DNA of 64,000 nt from positions 36,291,023 through 36,355,022 of the forward strand of contig CM031616.1 of NCBI GenBank assembly GCA_018398815.1, written 5' to 3'. Below, piece by piece: positions 46,130 through 58,074 of the stretch. Numbering within the stretch: the first letter of the stretch is position 1; every line of letters begins with the position of its first letter. This DNA comes from Conus ventricosus (taxonomy: Eukaryota > Mollusca > Gastropoda > Neogastropoda > Conidae). A program made the position numbers and the translations under genes. The notes beneath the pieces were generated by a model that saw only the letters and a list, made by a program, of their open reading frames with translations, searched no databases and was not told the origin of the DNA.

Positions 46130-48545
46130 TTTTTGCTCTTGTTGTTGATGTCCCGATACAGCACGTCAACAGGGACCATGTTGTCGATAACATTAGGTCG
46201 CACCATGTTTGCAGGAGTTACAGCATATTACAAGGAAATGCTGGGTCACAGCTTGTTAACAGGGGGGGACCGTGTGGATAGCGACACTGCGTCGCGACAC
46301 GTTAACAGGTGCCAGTTTGACGACGTTCAGTCACAGCATGTTAAAGATCATGCTCACGGTGATGCTGCATCACAACGTATTAACAGAAACCATGCCGATG
46401 GTAATACTGGATCTTTTTTTTTTCTTCTTTTTTTTTTCCACAGGGATCTTGTTGATAGTACTGTTCGGTCCAACATATTAACGGGGGCCTTGTTGATAGC
46501 TATGGGGATCACAGCATGATAACATAGACCATGGTCATGGCAATTTTGGGCTACGTCATGTTAACATGGTCCACACTGATGGTAGTATTGATTCACAGCA
46601 TGTTAACGGAAACATGGCCCATGCTGATGGTAATATTGAGTCACTGCATGTTAACATGGACCATGTTGATGGTAATATTGAATCACACCAACAGCCTGTG
46701 GTAATTTGGAGTAACAGCATGTTAACAGGGACTGTGCTGATGGTAATGTTGGGTCACAACTTGTTAACAGGCTCTAAGTTGATTATAACAATGGGTCAGA
46801 ACATGTAAACAGAACCCATTCTGTTAACACTAGGTTATAGCTTGTCAACAGGGGCCTTTGTTGATGGTAATTTTGGGTCACACCAAGTTAACAGGGACCA
46901 TGTTGATGGTAATGTTGGGTCACACCAAGTTAACAGGGACCGTGTTGATGGTAGTGTTGGGTCAGAGCATGTTAACAGGGACCATGTTGATGGTAATGTT
47001 GGGTCACACCAAGTTAACAGGGACTGTGTTGGGTGACTGTGTTGATGGTAATGTTGGGTCAGAGCATGTTAACAGGGACCATGTTGATGGCAATGTTGGG
47101 TCACACCAAGTTAACAGGGACTGTGTTGATGGTGACCGTTTGATGATAATGTTTGGGTCACAACATGTTAACAGGGACCATGTTGATGCAATGTTGGGTC
47201 ACACCAAGTTAACAGGGACTGTGTTGATGGTAATGTTGGGTCCAACATGTTAACAGGGACCATGTTGATGGTAATGTTGGGTCACACCAAGTTAACAGGG
47301 ACGTGTTGATGGTAGTGTTGGGTCAGAGCATGTTAACAGGGACCATGTTGATGGTAATGTTGGGTCACACCAAGTTAACAGGGACGTGTTGATGGTATGT
47401 TGGGTCACACAGTTAACAGGGACCGTGTTGATGGTATGTTGGGTCACAACAACTGTTAACAGGGACTGATGTTGATGGTAATGTTGGGTCACGAGCATGT
47501 TAACAGGGACCATGTTGATGGTAATGTTGGGTCACACCATGTTAACAGGGACCATGTTGATGGTAATGTTGGGTCACAACATGTTAACAGGGACCATGTT
47601 GATGGCAATGTTGGGTCACACCATGTTAACAGGGACTGTGTTGATGGTAATGTTGGGTCACAGCATGTTAACATGGACCGTGTTGATGGTAATTAGTCAA
47701 GCATGTTAATAGGGACTGTGTTGATGGTATTTGGGTCAGTAAGGTTGGGCCACAACATGTTAACGGGACTGTGTTGATGGTAAGGTTGGGCCACATGTTA
47801 ACAGGGACTGTGTTGATGGTAAGGTTGGGCCACATGTTACAGGACTGTGTGATGGTAAGGTTGGGCCACATGTTAACTGGGACTGTTGAAAGGTTGAGAT
47901 GTAATGTTGGGCCACATGTTAACAGGGACTGTGTGATGGTAATGTTGGGCCAGATGTTAACAGGGACTGTGTTGATGGTAATGTTTGGGCCACATGTTAA
48001 CAGGGACTGTGTTGATGGTAAGGTTGGGCACATGTTAACAGGGACTGTGTTGATGGTAAGGTTGGGCCACAAGATGTAATGTTGGGCCACATGTTAACTG
48101 GGACTGTGTTGATGGTAAGTTGGGTCCACATGTTAACAGGGACCATGTTGATGGTAATGTTGGGTCCCAACGCGTTAACAGGTGATCCATGTTGATGGTA
48201 ATGTTGGGTCACAACATGTTAACAGGGACCGTGTTGATGATAATGTTGGGTCACAACATGTTAACAGGGACCATGTCAACAGTAACGATGGGTCACAGCA
48301 AGTTAACAGGGACCGTGTCAACAGTAATGTTGGGTCAAAGCAAGTTAACAGGGACTGTGTTAATGGTAACACTCAGTCACAACAATGTTAACAGGGACCG
48401 TGTTGATGGTAATGTTCGGTCACAACATGTAACTGGGACCACGTTGATGGCAATGTTGGGTCATGGCAAGTTAACAGGGACCGTGTTGATGGTAATGTTG
48501 GGTGACAACAACATGCCAACAAGGTTCAAGCTGTTGACAACACTG
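46130..48545. repeat. 42-bp minisatellite, more than 50 units
   Basis: The unit is GGGACCATGTTGATGGTAAT plus GTTGGGTCACAACATGTTAACA. Each has a GTTAAC palindrome (HpaI site). The array is most regular at 46860-48110. Left units (46130-46800) are degraded, and around 47750-48110 a shorter subtype with GGCCACATGTTAACAGG dominates. Since 42 is a multiple of three, long frames run on both strands (for example HVNRDHVDGNVGS); they are repeat artefacts. Confidence 0.97.
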
Positions 48546-48599
48546 GTTCACAGCGCAGCAACATGGACCATTTTGTTGCTCCCCATGCATTAGCAGTTT

Positions 48600-49735
48600 G
48601 ATCATGTCAGTGAATCGATCTGAGGTGCATGCAGCACAAAGCAGGGACCATGCTCAGCATGGCTAATATTCCGATTCTCAGCATCAGGGACCACTGTAGG
48701 GAACAGCAGGCGCCAGCCGAAGGATACAGGGCGCAGTGCAGCAGAGCATGGCAGCTGGGTGTTGCAGCACGGCTTGAGGTAAAACTGCAGGCATAGCTAG
48801 GAACAGCAGCTGATGAGGTATACATGTTTCCAACACCATGTTGCTCGGAAGCATCCACCATGGATTGGGTCACACACAGCACACCAGGGCTACTATCTGA
48901 AACACGACAAACATGGTCTTCACATTTCCTTGTTTCAAGGTGCTGTAAACATTATAAACATCAGAATAATGCAAAGTAATCTAAGTACAAATTATTACCC
49001 CAAACAGGTGAAAATGCGTCGTTCACCAAGTTTTTACTATGAACCATCGAAACAGTGATTACGGTTGTTCAAAGAAAGAAGAAAGAACATAAATTTATAA
49101 ATCGTTAAGAAAGAAAATGTTGAACTAAAAAAAAACAAAAAAACCTGCATTTCTTCTATGGAGTCGACAATTAACAGGTTTTTCTTAATCCAAATCACAG
49201 CTTGGATAAAAGCTTAAATTTATTACATTAAAGGGGTGATGACTTACACAAAAAAAAATTATGTTTAGAAATGACATACAGACACAAGAGAGACATCTAT
49301 AATAACTCTCCAAGGCACTCAGAAGTACTTGTCTAGGTTAGTCTTTCAGGTGAGATGATAAACCAATGAATCATGACAGAGCAAGGTCCCCTACATGTAC
49401 AACATGCATTTTAGGACTGTCAAAGAACCTATAGATGGCAACATGAGAGTTGAACAAGGAAGGAATGTTTTGTAAAATTTAAAGTTATTATTAAACTTAT
49501 AGAACTAGAAGAGGCTGAATTCTGAAAGGTTTTTACAACAAAACCATTTAACAACAACAAATAAACAAAACAAAAGGAACAACATCAAAACACTGTCACA
49601 AAAGCATGAGTATGCTGGCTATACAATGGAGATGTGCACTCCCAAAATAGAGAATCGCCATGATTTGTACTGAGACAGTCTGCCCACAAATCTGTGGCTC
49701 ACTCAAACTCAAAGCAGCACATGACTCACAGAGAG
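48600..49735. other. no gene recognised
   Basis: Complex sequence. Positions 48610-48790 are GCA/CAGCA-rich. The remainder is A+T-rich with no protein similarity. Confidence 0.45.
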
Positions 49736-49736
49736 A

Positions 49737-49795
<59 letters not shown>

Positions 49796-50131
49796 CCAGA
49801 CAGACAGTCAATGTGAACTGGAAAGGAGAGAAGAGGAGAGAACAGAAGAGGGGAAAGAGAGGGAGGGAGAGAGAAAGGGAGGGTGAGAGGGGGCTAGAGA
49901 GAAGAAGCAAAAGTGAGAGATTAAGAGGAGAGAGAGAGACAGCCAGACAGACACTGTGGACAGAAGAAGAGAGAATGGGAGAGAACAGAAAAAGAAAGGA
50001 GAGGAGAAAGAGGGTGGGTGGGAGAGAAAGAGAGGGAGGGTGAGAGGGGTTAGAGAGAGAGAGAGAGCAAAAGATAGAGAAGAGAAGAGAGAGAGAGAGA
50101 GGAGAGACAGAGAGAGAGTAAATGACAGAGA

Positions 50132-50162
<31 letters not shown>

Positions 50163-50395
50163 GACAGAGAGAGAGAGAGAGACAGACTGACAGACAGACA
50201 AAGAGACAGAGCGAATGAAAGCCAGAGCGAACACATGGGCAAGAAAGCAATAGAAATACAAAGAGATGGGGGGGGGGGGGAGGGAGCGAGCAAGCGAGCG
50301 AGACAGACAGACACCAGACAGACAGTCAGAGAGACAGACACTGAGACAGATAGACAAAAAGAAGAAGAAGAAGAAGAAAAAAAGGGGAAGTTTTG
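49736..50395. repeat. 650-bp purine-rich tract
   Basis: GA, GAGG, GACA and GGAG units with very few pyrimidines other than in GACA/GACAGCCA words. AGAGACAGCCAGACAGAC occurs at 49788 and about 49935, which suggests a duplicated block of about 150 bp. A G-run of about 12 lies at 50269-50281. Frames across it are Arg/Glu or Ser/Leu repeats. Confidence 0.95.
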
Positions 50396-50399
50396 ACTG

Positions 50400-50750
50400 C
50401 ATTTAAACTGAAGAAATGAAGAAAATGGATAAGAACAAAGATCATAAACAAACAATCAGCATGCCACATATCCAGCAGAGGATTCACAGAAAGTTCTACA
50501 AGAAGACCACCAGAATTACTTCCTGAAACTGGCACTAAGACTATAAGAGATTGCACCCATCAGACCTGCGAATGTTACACTCAAGATTCTAACCCTTTCT
50601 CCCAGGAAAAATATCTGGACTTTTTCAAACTTAAGTTTAACATAAACCAACTATTGGGCAGTTACATCAAAATTATCATCCATACAAATGATCTACTTGC
50701 ATGTCATTGTCAGCAATGTGATTTCCATTCTATTGTGTTTTCAGTGTCCG
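50400..50750. other. no gene recognised
   Basis: Complex sequence between the purine tract and the (GT)n tract. Confidence 0.5.
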
Positions 50751-50839
50751 TCAGTGTGTGTGTGTGTGTGTGTGTGGTGTGTGTGTGTCGCGCGCGGCAC
50801 GTGTGTGTATGAGTGTGTGTGTGTGTGTGTGGTGTGTGT

Positions 50840-50887
<48 letters not shown>

Positions 50888-50989
50888 TGTGTGCGTGTGT
50901 GGTGTGTGACTGTGTGTGCACGTGCGTGTGGTGTGTATGTGACTCTGAGTGTGTGTGCGTGTGACTCTGTGTGTGGGGTGTGTGTGTGT

Positions 50990-51062
<73 letters not shown>
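50751..51062. repeat. (GT)n microsatellite, 310 bp
   Basis: GT units interrupted by GGTG, CGCG and ACTCTGAG words. The right end (50996-51060) is about 30 perfect units. Confidence 0.97.
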
Positions 51063-51069
51063 TATGTGA

Positions 51070-52310
51070 ATACTCTCCCTCAATTGCTTTATAAAAGTCT
51101 ATACCCTTCTTTTTCTTCTTTTTAATCAAGCAATACTCAATCAAGAGTGAGTGAGGTAGAAATGAACGAGTGAAAAAGTGAGTGACTGAAATGATTGGTT
51201 AGCACGACAGGCAGCTCTTCTGTCAGCTTCACCCAAGTACTACAATGACGTCCACTGTGTAAACGACAGCATGCATTGTAAAATTTAGTGCTTTGAGCCT
51301 GGTATAGGTCTAAACAACACTGGAATTACTCAAGGACCCCAAATGACAAGCCTCAATCATACTGCTGCTACGACCAACAATAATCACATCCTCCTTTTTT
51401 CTAGTTTCTATTTTTTTCGCTAAACCTTGATCAAACCATAATAAGCACCACTGGTATTACTGTACGTGAAAAAAAACAGCCACAAGATTTACACATACCT
51501 GACAAATGATGATAGAGATCTGAGGGAATGAATCGCAGCCATGGATCTGCCCAAGTCCAGGTCGATCTATGACCATGTGAAGTGTCGTTTTCACAGGCCC
51601 TCAGGTTCGGATCCTTCGTCATCCATGCTGAATCTAGACCAAGGCCAAGCAGCCCTCTTTCATCTGTTTCCTAGGTTCAAGGGTCACTGTGTCACGGTCA
51701 TAGGTGCAGCAGCACAAACTTTGACTTAAAGAGTGGGAAGGGTAGTAGGAAGGTTGAAAACCAGTATGTGAATTGGTTAAAAACTTAACAAGTGGGTGGT
51801 AGTGAGACTGCAAAACGTGAGGAGACACCAGGAAACAGTGGGTCCAAGGTAATATGTATTTTAAAAAAAAAACAAAAAAACAATAACCAAACATGAAACA
51901 AACAAAAACTGGGCTAAACTCCAAATCCAAAGGAATGTGAACTGTGTATAGTTCTTCAAGCCTACAGAACTGTGGACCATAGACTGTGGCATCATCGTGC
52001 TTGTGATAATTGCCAGTCCCAGTTCTGTGTGTGCATAGTTTGTAATAATAGTTGATCTAGACAGGCATCCGCGTCATTCATCCAGGGCCAAAGAGGAAAA
52101 TCCTGGAAAAAAACAAACAAACAAAATAACAAAAACATGTGGAACTTTCAAAACGAATGTTATCTTTCTTCTTTTTTTCTTTCTTTTTTTGGTTTGTTTG
52201 TTTTGTTTTCTTCCTTTTTTCTTTTTTTTTTATAACCTCCTCCCTGCATCCCCACTGGAGTGACCGACTCCCACACTGCTTATTCTCAAAATTCCATACA
52301 CAGCCACATC
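51070..52310. other. no gene recognised
   Basis: Complex sequence with T-rich patch (52165-52235). A word resembling a tRNA B box (GGTTCGGATCC, about 51605) has no A box partner. Confidence 0.45.
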
Positions 52311-52311
52311 T

Positions 52312-52505
52312 GGACTTGTCACAGCGTCAGCACTTGACTGGGAGTGCTCAACCAATGTATTGGTCAGATCATCATGAGGCAAGCAACTCACCAGACAAGA
52401 TACACGTGCTGCCACCTTGGTAATGTTCATTGTTTGGTGTTGTTCATAAATAGCCCTTGGGTTTCACATCATTGAAAATGAAGTTCACATCATTGAAAAT
52501 GAAGG

Positions 52506-52537
<32 letters not shown>

Positions 52538-52563
52538 ACCCCCCCCCCCCCCCCCCCCCCCCC
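52312..52563. repeat. about 240-bp tandem duplication, copy 1, ending in poly-C
   Basis: Runs from TCTGGACTTGTCACAGCGTC to AATGAAGGGTCC and then about 55 almost pure C residues (52507-52563). The same series recurs at 52564-52802 with few differences. Within each copy CACATCATTGAAAATGAAG is itself doubled. Confidence 0.95.
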
Positions 52564-52802
52564 TCTGGACTTGCCACGCGTCAGCACCTGACTGGGAGTG
52601 CTCAACCAATGTATTGGTCAGATCATCATGAGGCAAGCAACTCACCAGACAAGATACACATGCTGCCACCTTGGTAATGTTCATTGTTTGGTGTTGTTCA
52701 TAAATAGCCCTTGGGTTTCACATCATTGAAAATGAAGTTCACATCATTGAAAATGAAGGGTCCCCCCCCCCCCCCCCCCCCCCCCCGCGTCCCCCCCCCC
52801 CC
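52564..52802. repeat. tandem duplication, copy 2, ending in poly-C
   Basis: Near-identical to copy 1 (GCCACGCGTC instead of GTCACAGCGTC; CACATG instead of CACGTG), again ending in about 40 C residues with a short CGCGT interruption. Confidence 0.95.
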
Positions 52803-52867
52803 GCACACACGTACTTGTGTGAGTGTGCACTTGTAGTTGTTGTGTTGTGTCAATGTGTGTCACTATT

Positions 52868-52871
52868 TGTG

Positions 52872-52937
<66 letters not shown>

Positions 52938-53078
52938 GTGCGTGCGTGTGTGTGTGTGTGTGTGTATGTACATTAATGTACATGTGAAAGACAGAGACTG
53001 AGCGAGAGCGAGAGACAGAGAGAGAGAAAGAGAGAGTGAGAGAGAGAAAAAGACAGAAGCAGAGCGAGAGAGAGAACT
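52868..53078. repeat. (GT)n then (GA)n microsatellite
   Basis: GT units from 52868 to 52967, then GA-rich units from about 52990 to 53078. Confidence 0.95.
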
Positions 53079-53311
53079 ATGTATGAGCTGGGCTGAATCA
53101 ATCTTGGGCTGCAGCACCAAATCAGTTTCGCTGGTGATCGGCATGGTGAATTTACTGACAATCACAGAACCAGTGCTGATTTTATTTCGACATACAGAGA
53201 TGATCAGTGTCTTACTTTTAGTGTTCTTCAACATTTTAAGACCAAACAAGTGCTGATCTCTGAAACTAGTGAAAGTTTTCTGATCTTTCTGTGGTGAAAG
53301 CAGTAAAGCCT

Positions 53312-53907
53312 ACCAGCCATCGTGGCGAAGTGGTTAGCATCGCTAACTCCTGATTGGGAGGTCATGGGTTCGATTCCCATCAGCGCCGCAGAGTTTGCTA
53401 CAGCCTCAGTTGGGAAGACTAGGACCACACAGTCGAGTTTCACCCACTGAATTGATGTTTCTCAGTTTGTTGCTCAAATTTCCTGACTAACACTGCAGAC
53501 CTGTGTATCTCTCGAGCCTGGCTGAAGCAGGGATATATATATTATGAAATTTTCACTGAGAGTAAGTATAGAGTACAGCGCTGTCTGCAGCCTCTGCAGA
53601 CTAGAATGCATCAACTTCATCATCCTCATCGATCAGCATTAAAAAAAAAAGGTCTCAAATTCTATGGCCCTTCATGCCCTGTCATGGTGACCTCGGTTAG
53701 ATTCTTTAGGGGTCACCAGTATCGGCAGATTCATAGGAGCTGTCATTCGACGGACATGATGGCGCCCTCCAGAGGGACAGCTCACCCACACCAGCTCTGC
53801 GACTTCGCAATTATTCTCGTCAGTTGGGGGCTTAGTAGGTGGTGTCCTGTGCCATGTTGGACCATAACACCAACAGGCACACACTGAACACCACCGAAAT
53901 GACCAGT
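53312..53907 (+). mobile_element. second copy of the two-module retroposon
   Basis: A tRNA-like head with A box TGGCGAAGTGG and B box GGTTCGATTCC is followed by the same module 1 as at 14430-14800 (TTGGGAAGACTAGGACCACA, TTGCTCAAATTTCCTGAC, TCATCCTCATCGATCAGCAT). The internal A-run (53640-53650) and most of module 2 follow, up to GAACACCACCGAAATGACC. The last third of module 2 and the A tail are missing. No target duplication was found, in keeping with 3' loss. Confidence 0.85.
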
Positions 53908-53929
53908 GAGTCATGTATCCTACCATTAG

Positions 53930-55200
53930 ATTTGTATAAACCTGAAATGAAAGGCAAGGGTCCAGAGGCTGACCATACCTTTGATTAATTTTGCTGTGTT
54001 ATCCGTGTTCATACCCTCCAGATGATTAATCTTTGAGTTTGTTTCTTTTTTTCCTGTATCATGTGATTTTCAATAAAAAAAAATTCAAATATATTACAAA
54101 CCCCCATTTTGTACATGATGTGAAACCCCAGGTGATCTATAGATACATCCAATAAAAATGGTTAAAAACAAAACAGGATAAATATTCAAAATCAACAAAT
54201 TTATCTAGGCTTCAGAAAAATCTATTGGGCCAAAACACAAATGGTTGGGGTTTGGGGGGCATATTTTCAAAGAAGATTGATTTGAAATCTTGTCATTTCA
54301 GTGTTATGTTCAAACATTCACTGATATCCTGAAGGCTAAAATAATTTTTCGGCCAATAAAGATTCTGTGCTGATAGTATGATATTCAAGAAAGTAGCAAA
54401 CAATGAACATTTCATACAATGATACATTTAGCGGATTATAAGAGATGAACAAAGTTTTGTAAAGCCATCCCAGATCAGGGCCAGTCTAATATCTCAATCT
54501 GAATTCATAAAACACATGTAACAAATTCATTCCATTTGTGTTTCGGCTGTGACTGATTGTGCAACCTTCCCAACATGGCATGTTTTTGGCTATTTATAAA
54601 TTGGAAAATGGGGAGTTGAATTCAAACGGTCGGAACTTTGGACTGCTACATTTTAAAGAGGGCACACAATGCACTACAGTCAAAATATTTTTCTTTCCCA
54701 TGGTATAATTGGAAGTTACACAATAAATTTTCATCAATGCTAATTGTTCATAATCCAGTGATGAATGATGCAGGTTCCAACACAAATGGGGGTGAAACAG
54801 ATCCTAAAATTTTATTAAACTTTTCATCCTAAACATTTTATTAAAACTTTTCAATCGAACAAGCTGTATGAATCATAATTCAGTGTCAAATAAATGATAA
54901 AATATAAACAAAAGAAGAATATTAGTCAAAATACTTTGTGCACAGATTTTTTTAATCCTTTTTTAATCCAACAAGCTGATTCAATGTCCACATGTATCAA
55001 TTGTGAACAAAACAATTATCAGTGAAAATTTTGTGAAACAACTTATTTTACAGTTTTAAATTTTAATATGACTTGCTAAGACCACTAAGAGTAAGACTTC
55101 ATCGAACACTTTCTTCAATGTAACATTTATTTTACTGGATCACAGTGTCTGAGAATCTTTAAATTACTCAAATTACCATAATTTAACAGGGCTTTGCTGC
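53930..55200. other. no gene recognised
   Basis: Complex A+T-rich sequence with a doubled CATCCTAAACATTTTATTAAA-type word near 54810-54850. Frames are short. Confidence 0.45.
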
Positions 55201-55216
55201 GGTGAAAATCTTTCCG

Positions 55217-55804
55217 TCCCAGGACCCCCTTATAGATTTTAAGGGGTCCAGGCTAAACATTAAGGGGTCCCTACACCCCCAATTAAAAACACAAAATATC
55301 GTTAAAAATTGCATCCCTGCACGCGCACTTCCAATTTTCACAGACACTCGTACAATAAAAACAACAAATAAAATCAAAATTTTATCGTTTATTTTGCTCC
55401 TCTGCTACGCTTTTTTGCTTTTGTGATGATTTTTCGTTAACCACGCTTCGAGAGACATGTTGGAAAAAAGGGCTTCGCGGAAATGCCTCTCTCCTCCCAG
55501 GAAAATGAAAAGCGTCATGGTGACATCACATGGCTCAAAGTAGGAAAATTCGGTCAACTGAAAACGATGCTGTGGCCTAGCGTTAAGTTTAAAGTCAGTC
55601 AGCCTCAGCAGACGACAAAAGTGACCGACGTATGTTGTTGGGAGGCTGCCCTACTCGCTTTGTTACTGTTCAAACTGAAAAGGGAGGGGTTCGGTCCGAA
55701 GTGTAGCAGACCTACGATGTTACGGCACCCAACTTACGATGTTGAAGGCAGTCTTTTCTCACTTTAGGGTCTGACTTCACCAAAATTTGAAGGGGTCCCT
55801 GGGA
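55217..55804. mobile_element. possible MITE-like or hAT-derived element with inverted ends
   Basis: The left end reads TCCCAGGACCCCCTT (55217-55231) and the right end AAGGGGTCCCTGGGA (55790-55804), an imperfect inverted pair. AAGGGGTCC also recurs at about 55240 and 55262. The right end is a near-perfect palindrome by itself (GGGGTCCC-T-GGGACCCC, 55792-55808). No transposase frame was identified between the ends and no target duplication was confirmed. Confidence 0.4.
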
Positions 55805-55819
55805 CCCCTTTAAACACGA

Positions 55820-56535
55820 CACCCAGTGCGTCCCGTAGAGTTTTAAATGCGACTGTACGCAATTTTTTGCGTATTCAGAACCCCCTGATTTAATAAACAA
55901 AGCATGCATAATGAAAGGGAGAAAAATAGTTTTAAAAAAAAACCTTTCCCTTTCATTATCCTTTATGCTTGGATAAGGGTTTAAAAGCATGCTTGATTTT
56001 AAGCTAGACAGACACAGGACCTCTGGTGGGTGTACCCACTACAGGCTGCCATGAATGTACAGGCGCCTGACCAGGGATTGAGTGCTATGTTGGTAAGGTT
56101 GGAGAGAGTTTAGACCGGATCTCCTTTTCAAACCTGTTTTACCCTAAAGCTGCCACGGTGTAAATTTCTCAAAAATAAAAAAAAATGAATGTTTTTTTTT
56201 TTTTTAATTTAAAAAAAAAAAAGGTGCACACATCTTCTGAATTCTTAAATTTTCATAACTTTTTAAGCATGGGGGCCCTGCGAGTTTGCACACACGACTT
56301 TGCGCGAGTTGACACTCTTTGGTTGTAGCACAACACAATGTTTAAAAAATACTTTTATAACTTACATAACAAGTGCCATACTGCTCAAGAATTTTGTCTC
56401 CAATTTTTTTTTACATATTTTTTCCCGTTCGTATTTGAAATTTTGCCTAACATGTACAAAATACGGCCAAATCGTATCCATGGGCAAACAGGTCTGCCTT
56501 CTTCTTTTTAGTATGTTTTGTAGTACGGGTGGATC
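55820..56535. other. no gene recognised
   Basis: A+T-rich sequence with T-run and A-run adjacent at 56191-56222. Confidence 0.45.
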
Positions 56536-56537
56536 AA

Positions 56538-56616
56538 TGTCTCAACAACAAGATAATGTTGCTTATAGCCCAGCCGACCGCAAAGGGCCACATCAGGGCT
56601 GTGTCTCAACAACAAG
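56538..56616 (-). mobile_element. about 50-bp truncated LINE with 15-bp TSD
   Basis: An exact 15-bp direct repeat, TGTCTCAACAACAAG, lies at 56538-56552 and 56602-56616. Between them is the minus-strand LINE terminus (plus reading GATAATGTTGCTTATAGCCC, then CCGACCGCAAAGGGCCACAT). Flanking DNA is not repetitive here, so the duplication is a clean sign of retrotransposition of a tiny 5'-truncated copy. Confidence 0.9.
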
Positions 56617-57007
56617 GTACAGTATTAGTTTTACAATTTTACAAACATGTCATCCTCACTGTGAGTCAGTAAGAACTTCTACAACAGTCTGACTCTTCAT
56701 GGAACTTTTGAGAGTAAACTGAAACAGGAAAAGGCTGCGATCCATGTTTGTTTGGTCCATTTTTTTGTTTAATCCTTTAAGTTAAAAAAAATCACCGGGC
56801 TATCCATGGCTTCTGATTCAATGCGGTCTTAAGGGTTAGGATGGGCTCACCTTTTCTCAGACACTATGGCTTTTTAATCCTTAGCTTAACTTAGGTTTCT
56901 TTTTATGTTGTGAGACAATCATTAGTGAATCAGTCACAAAACACATATTCAATACCACAAACAAATCAACCTCAGAGAACATGTTTTAACACAAGAGCGA
57001 AAGAGAA

Positions 57008-57014
57008 GAAGAAA

Positions 57015-57045
<31 letters not shown>

Positions 57046-57190
57046 TACAGACAGACAGAGACAGAAAGAGAGACGAGACAGACAGAGACACAAAGACAGA
57101 GACGGGACAGACACGCATTCAGACACTGAGAGAGCTCTAGAAAGACAGACAGACAGAGACAGTAGACAAAGATACAGACAGACAGAGGAT
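57008..57190. repeat. (GACA)n tract
   Basis: GACA units with GAGACAAAGACAGAGACGG variants. A C-run and an A-run follow at 57234-57284. Confidence 0.9.
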
Positions 57191-57289
57191 GGAGGCTTGG
57201 AAGAGGTCAAAATTCAGTGAGTGTTCCTGTATTACCCCCCCCCCCCCCCTCCAAAAAAAAAAAAAAAAAAAAAAGAAAAAAAAACTTTC

Positions 57290-58070
57290 AACTTTTTATC
57301 AGTTAAGCTGAAACATGTATACATGTGGCTTAAGTGGATAAAATGTTTTTCAAATACAGTGGTCTGTACTTTCATTTCAAATGATCAAGTTAAAAATTGA
57401 TGAAATTTGAACACTGCTATGGTACCCTTCCTGCAAAAAAGTGCTGTGCCATGAAATATTTCTTAAATGCCAAATATGTAAAATACACGCCACACAAACA
57501 CTTGACAAAACATTGGAAACACAAGAACAGAATAAAATTTATCAAGAGCTGCTTCTGTGGGCAAATCACATTAATGGCCAGGAACTGTGATCAATTGACA
57601 AAGCTATTTGAATTAAACTTTTGAATTAACACACAAAATCTTGGTTTAAATAACCTACCTACCCCAAATACTAAATATAAATAAGCATGAATGATAATGA
57701 GAATCTGATACTGTTGGTAATAGTCTAATCAAGACTAGTCTGAACTAAGAGTGAAAAATATACTTACTGTATTATAAAGTTCTTTTCATCCACAAAGGTG
57801 TGTGTTCCAAAAGCCATGGATTAAATCCAGAGTGAAAACTGCAATTTCCCTTGGTGCCTTTCACATACCCACATACAGTAGTCTTGTCCTGGACAACTTG
57901 CTATCACTGATCAGATGATACCTAGTAAACTGCACACTTGCACCGTCACACTTCAGCTCAACTCTTCATGATGAAAATGGCAAGAGTGCACACTTCTATT
58001 TCTCTAGTGGTAATAAGCACACTGTCCAAGCTACTGAAATCTGAATCACTGGAGAATACAAAATGGACCA
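57290..58070. other. A+T-rich sequence downstream of the Kv1 gene
   Basis: Would contain the 3' UTR of the minus-strand Kv1 gene if that is transcribed. No clear poly(A) signal could be assigned, and no other gene was recognised. Confidence 0.4.
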
Positions 58071-58074
58071 AATT

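Noticed and set aside
46842..48593. Several 60-140 codon frames on both strands (for example HVNRDHVDGNVGS repeats)
   Set aside because: They follow from the 42-bp unit and switch frame wherever a unit has an indel. No independent coding sign.
49596..50455. 268- and 215-codon Ser/Leu-rich frames and Arg/Glu-rich frames
   Set aside because: Translations of the GA/GACA purine tract and its complement only.
50710..51144. His-Thr and Val-Cys repeat frames
   Set aside because: Alternating GT/AC repeats give open frames on both strands; there is no gene.
53606..53887. A 93-codon open frame as a gene
   Set aside because: It lies within module 2 of the two-module retroposon and is not conserved as a frame in the other copies.
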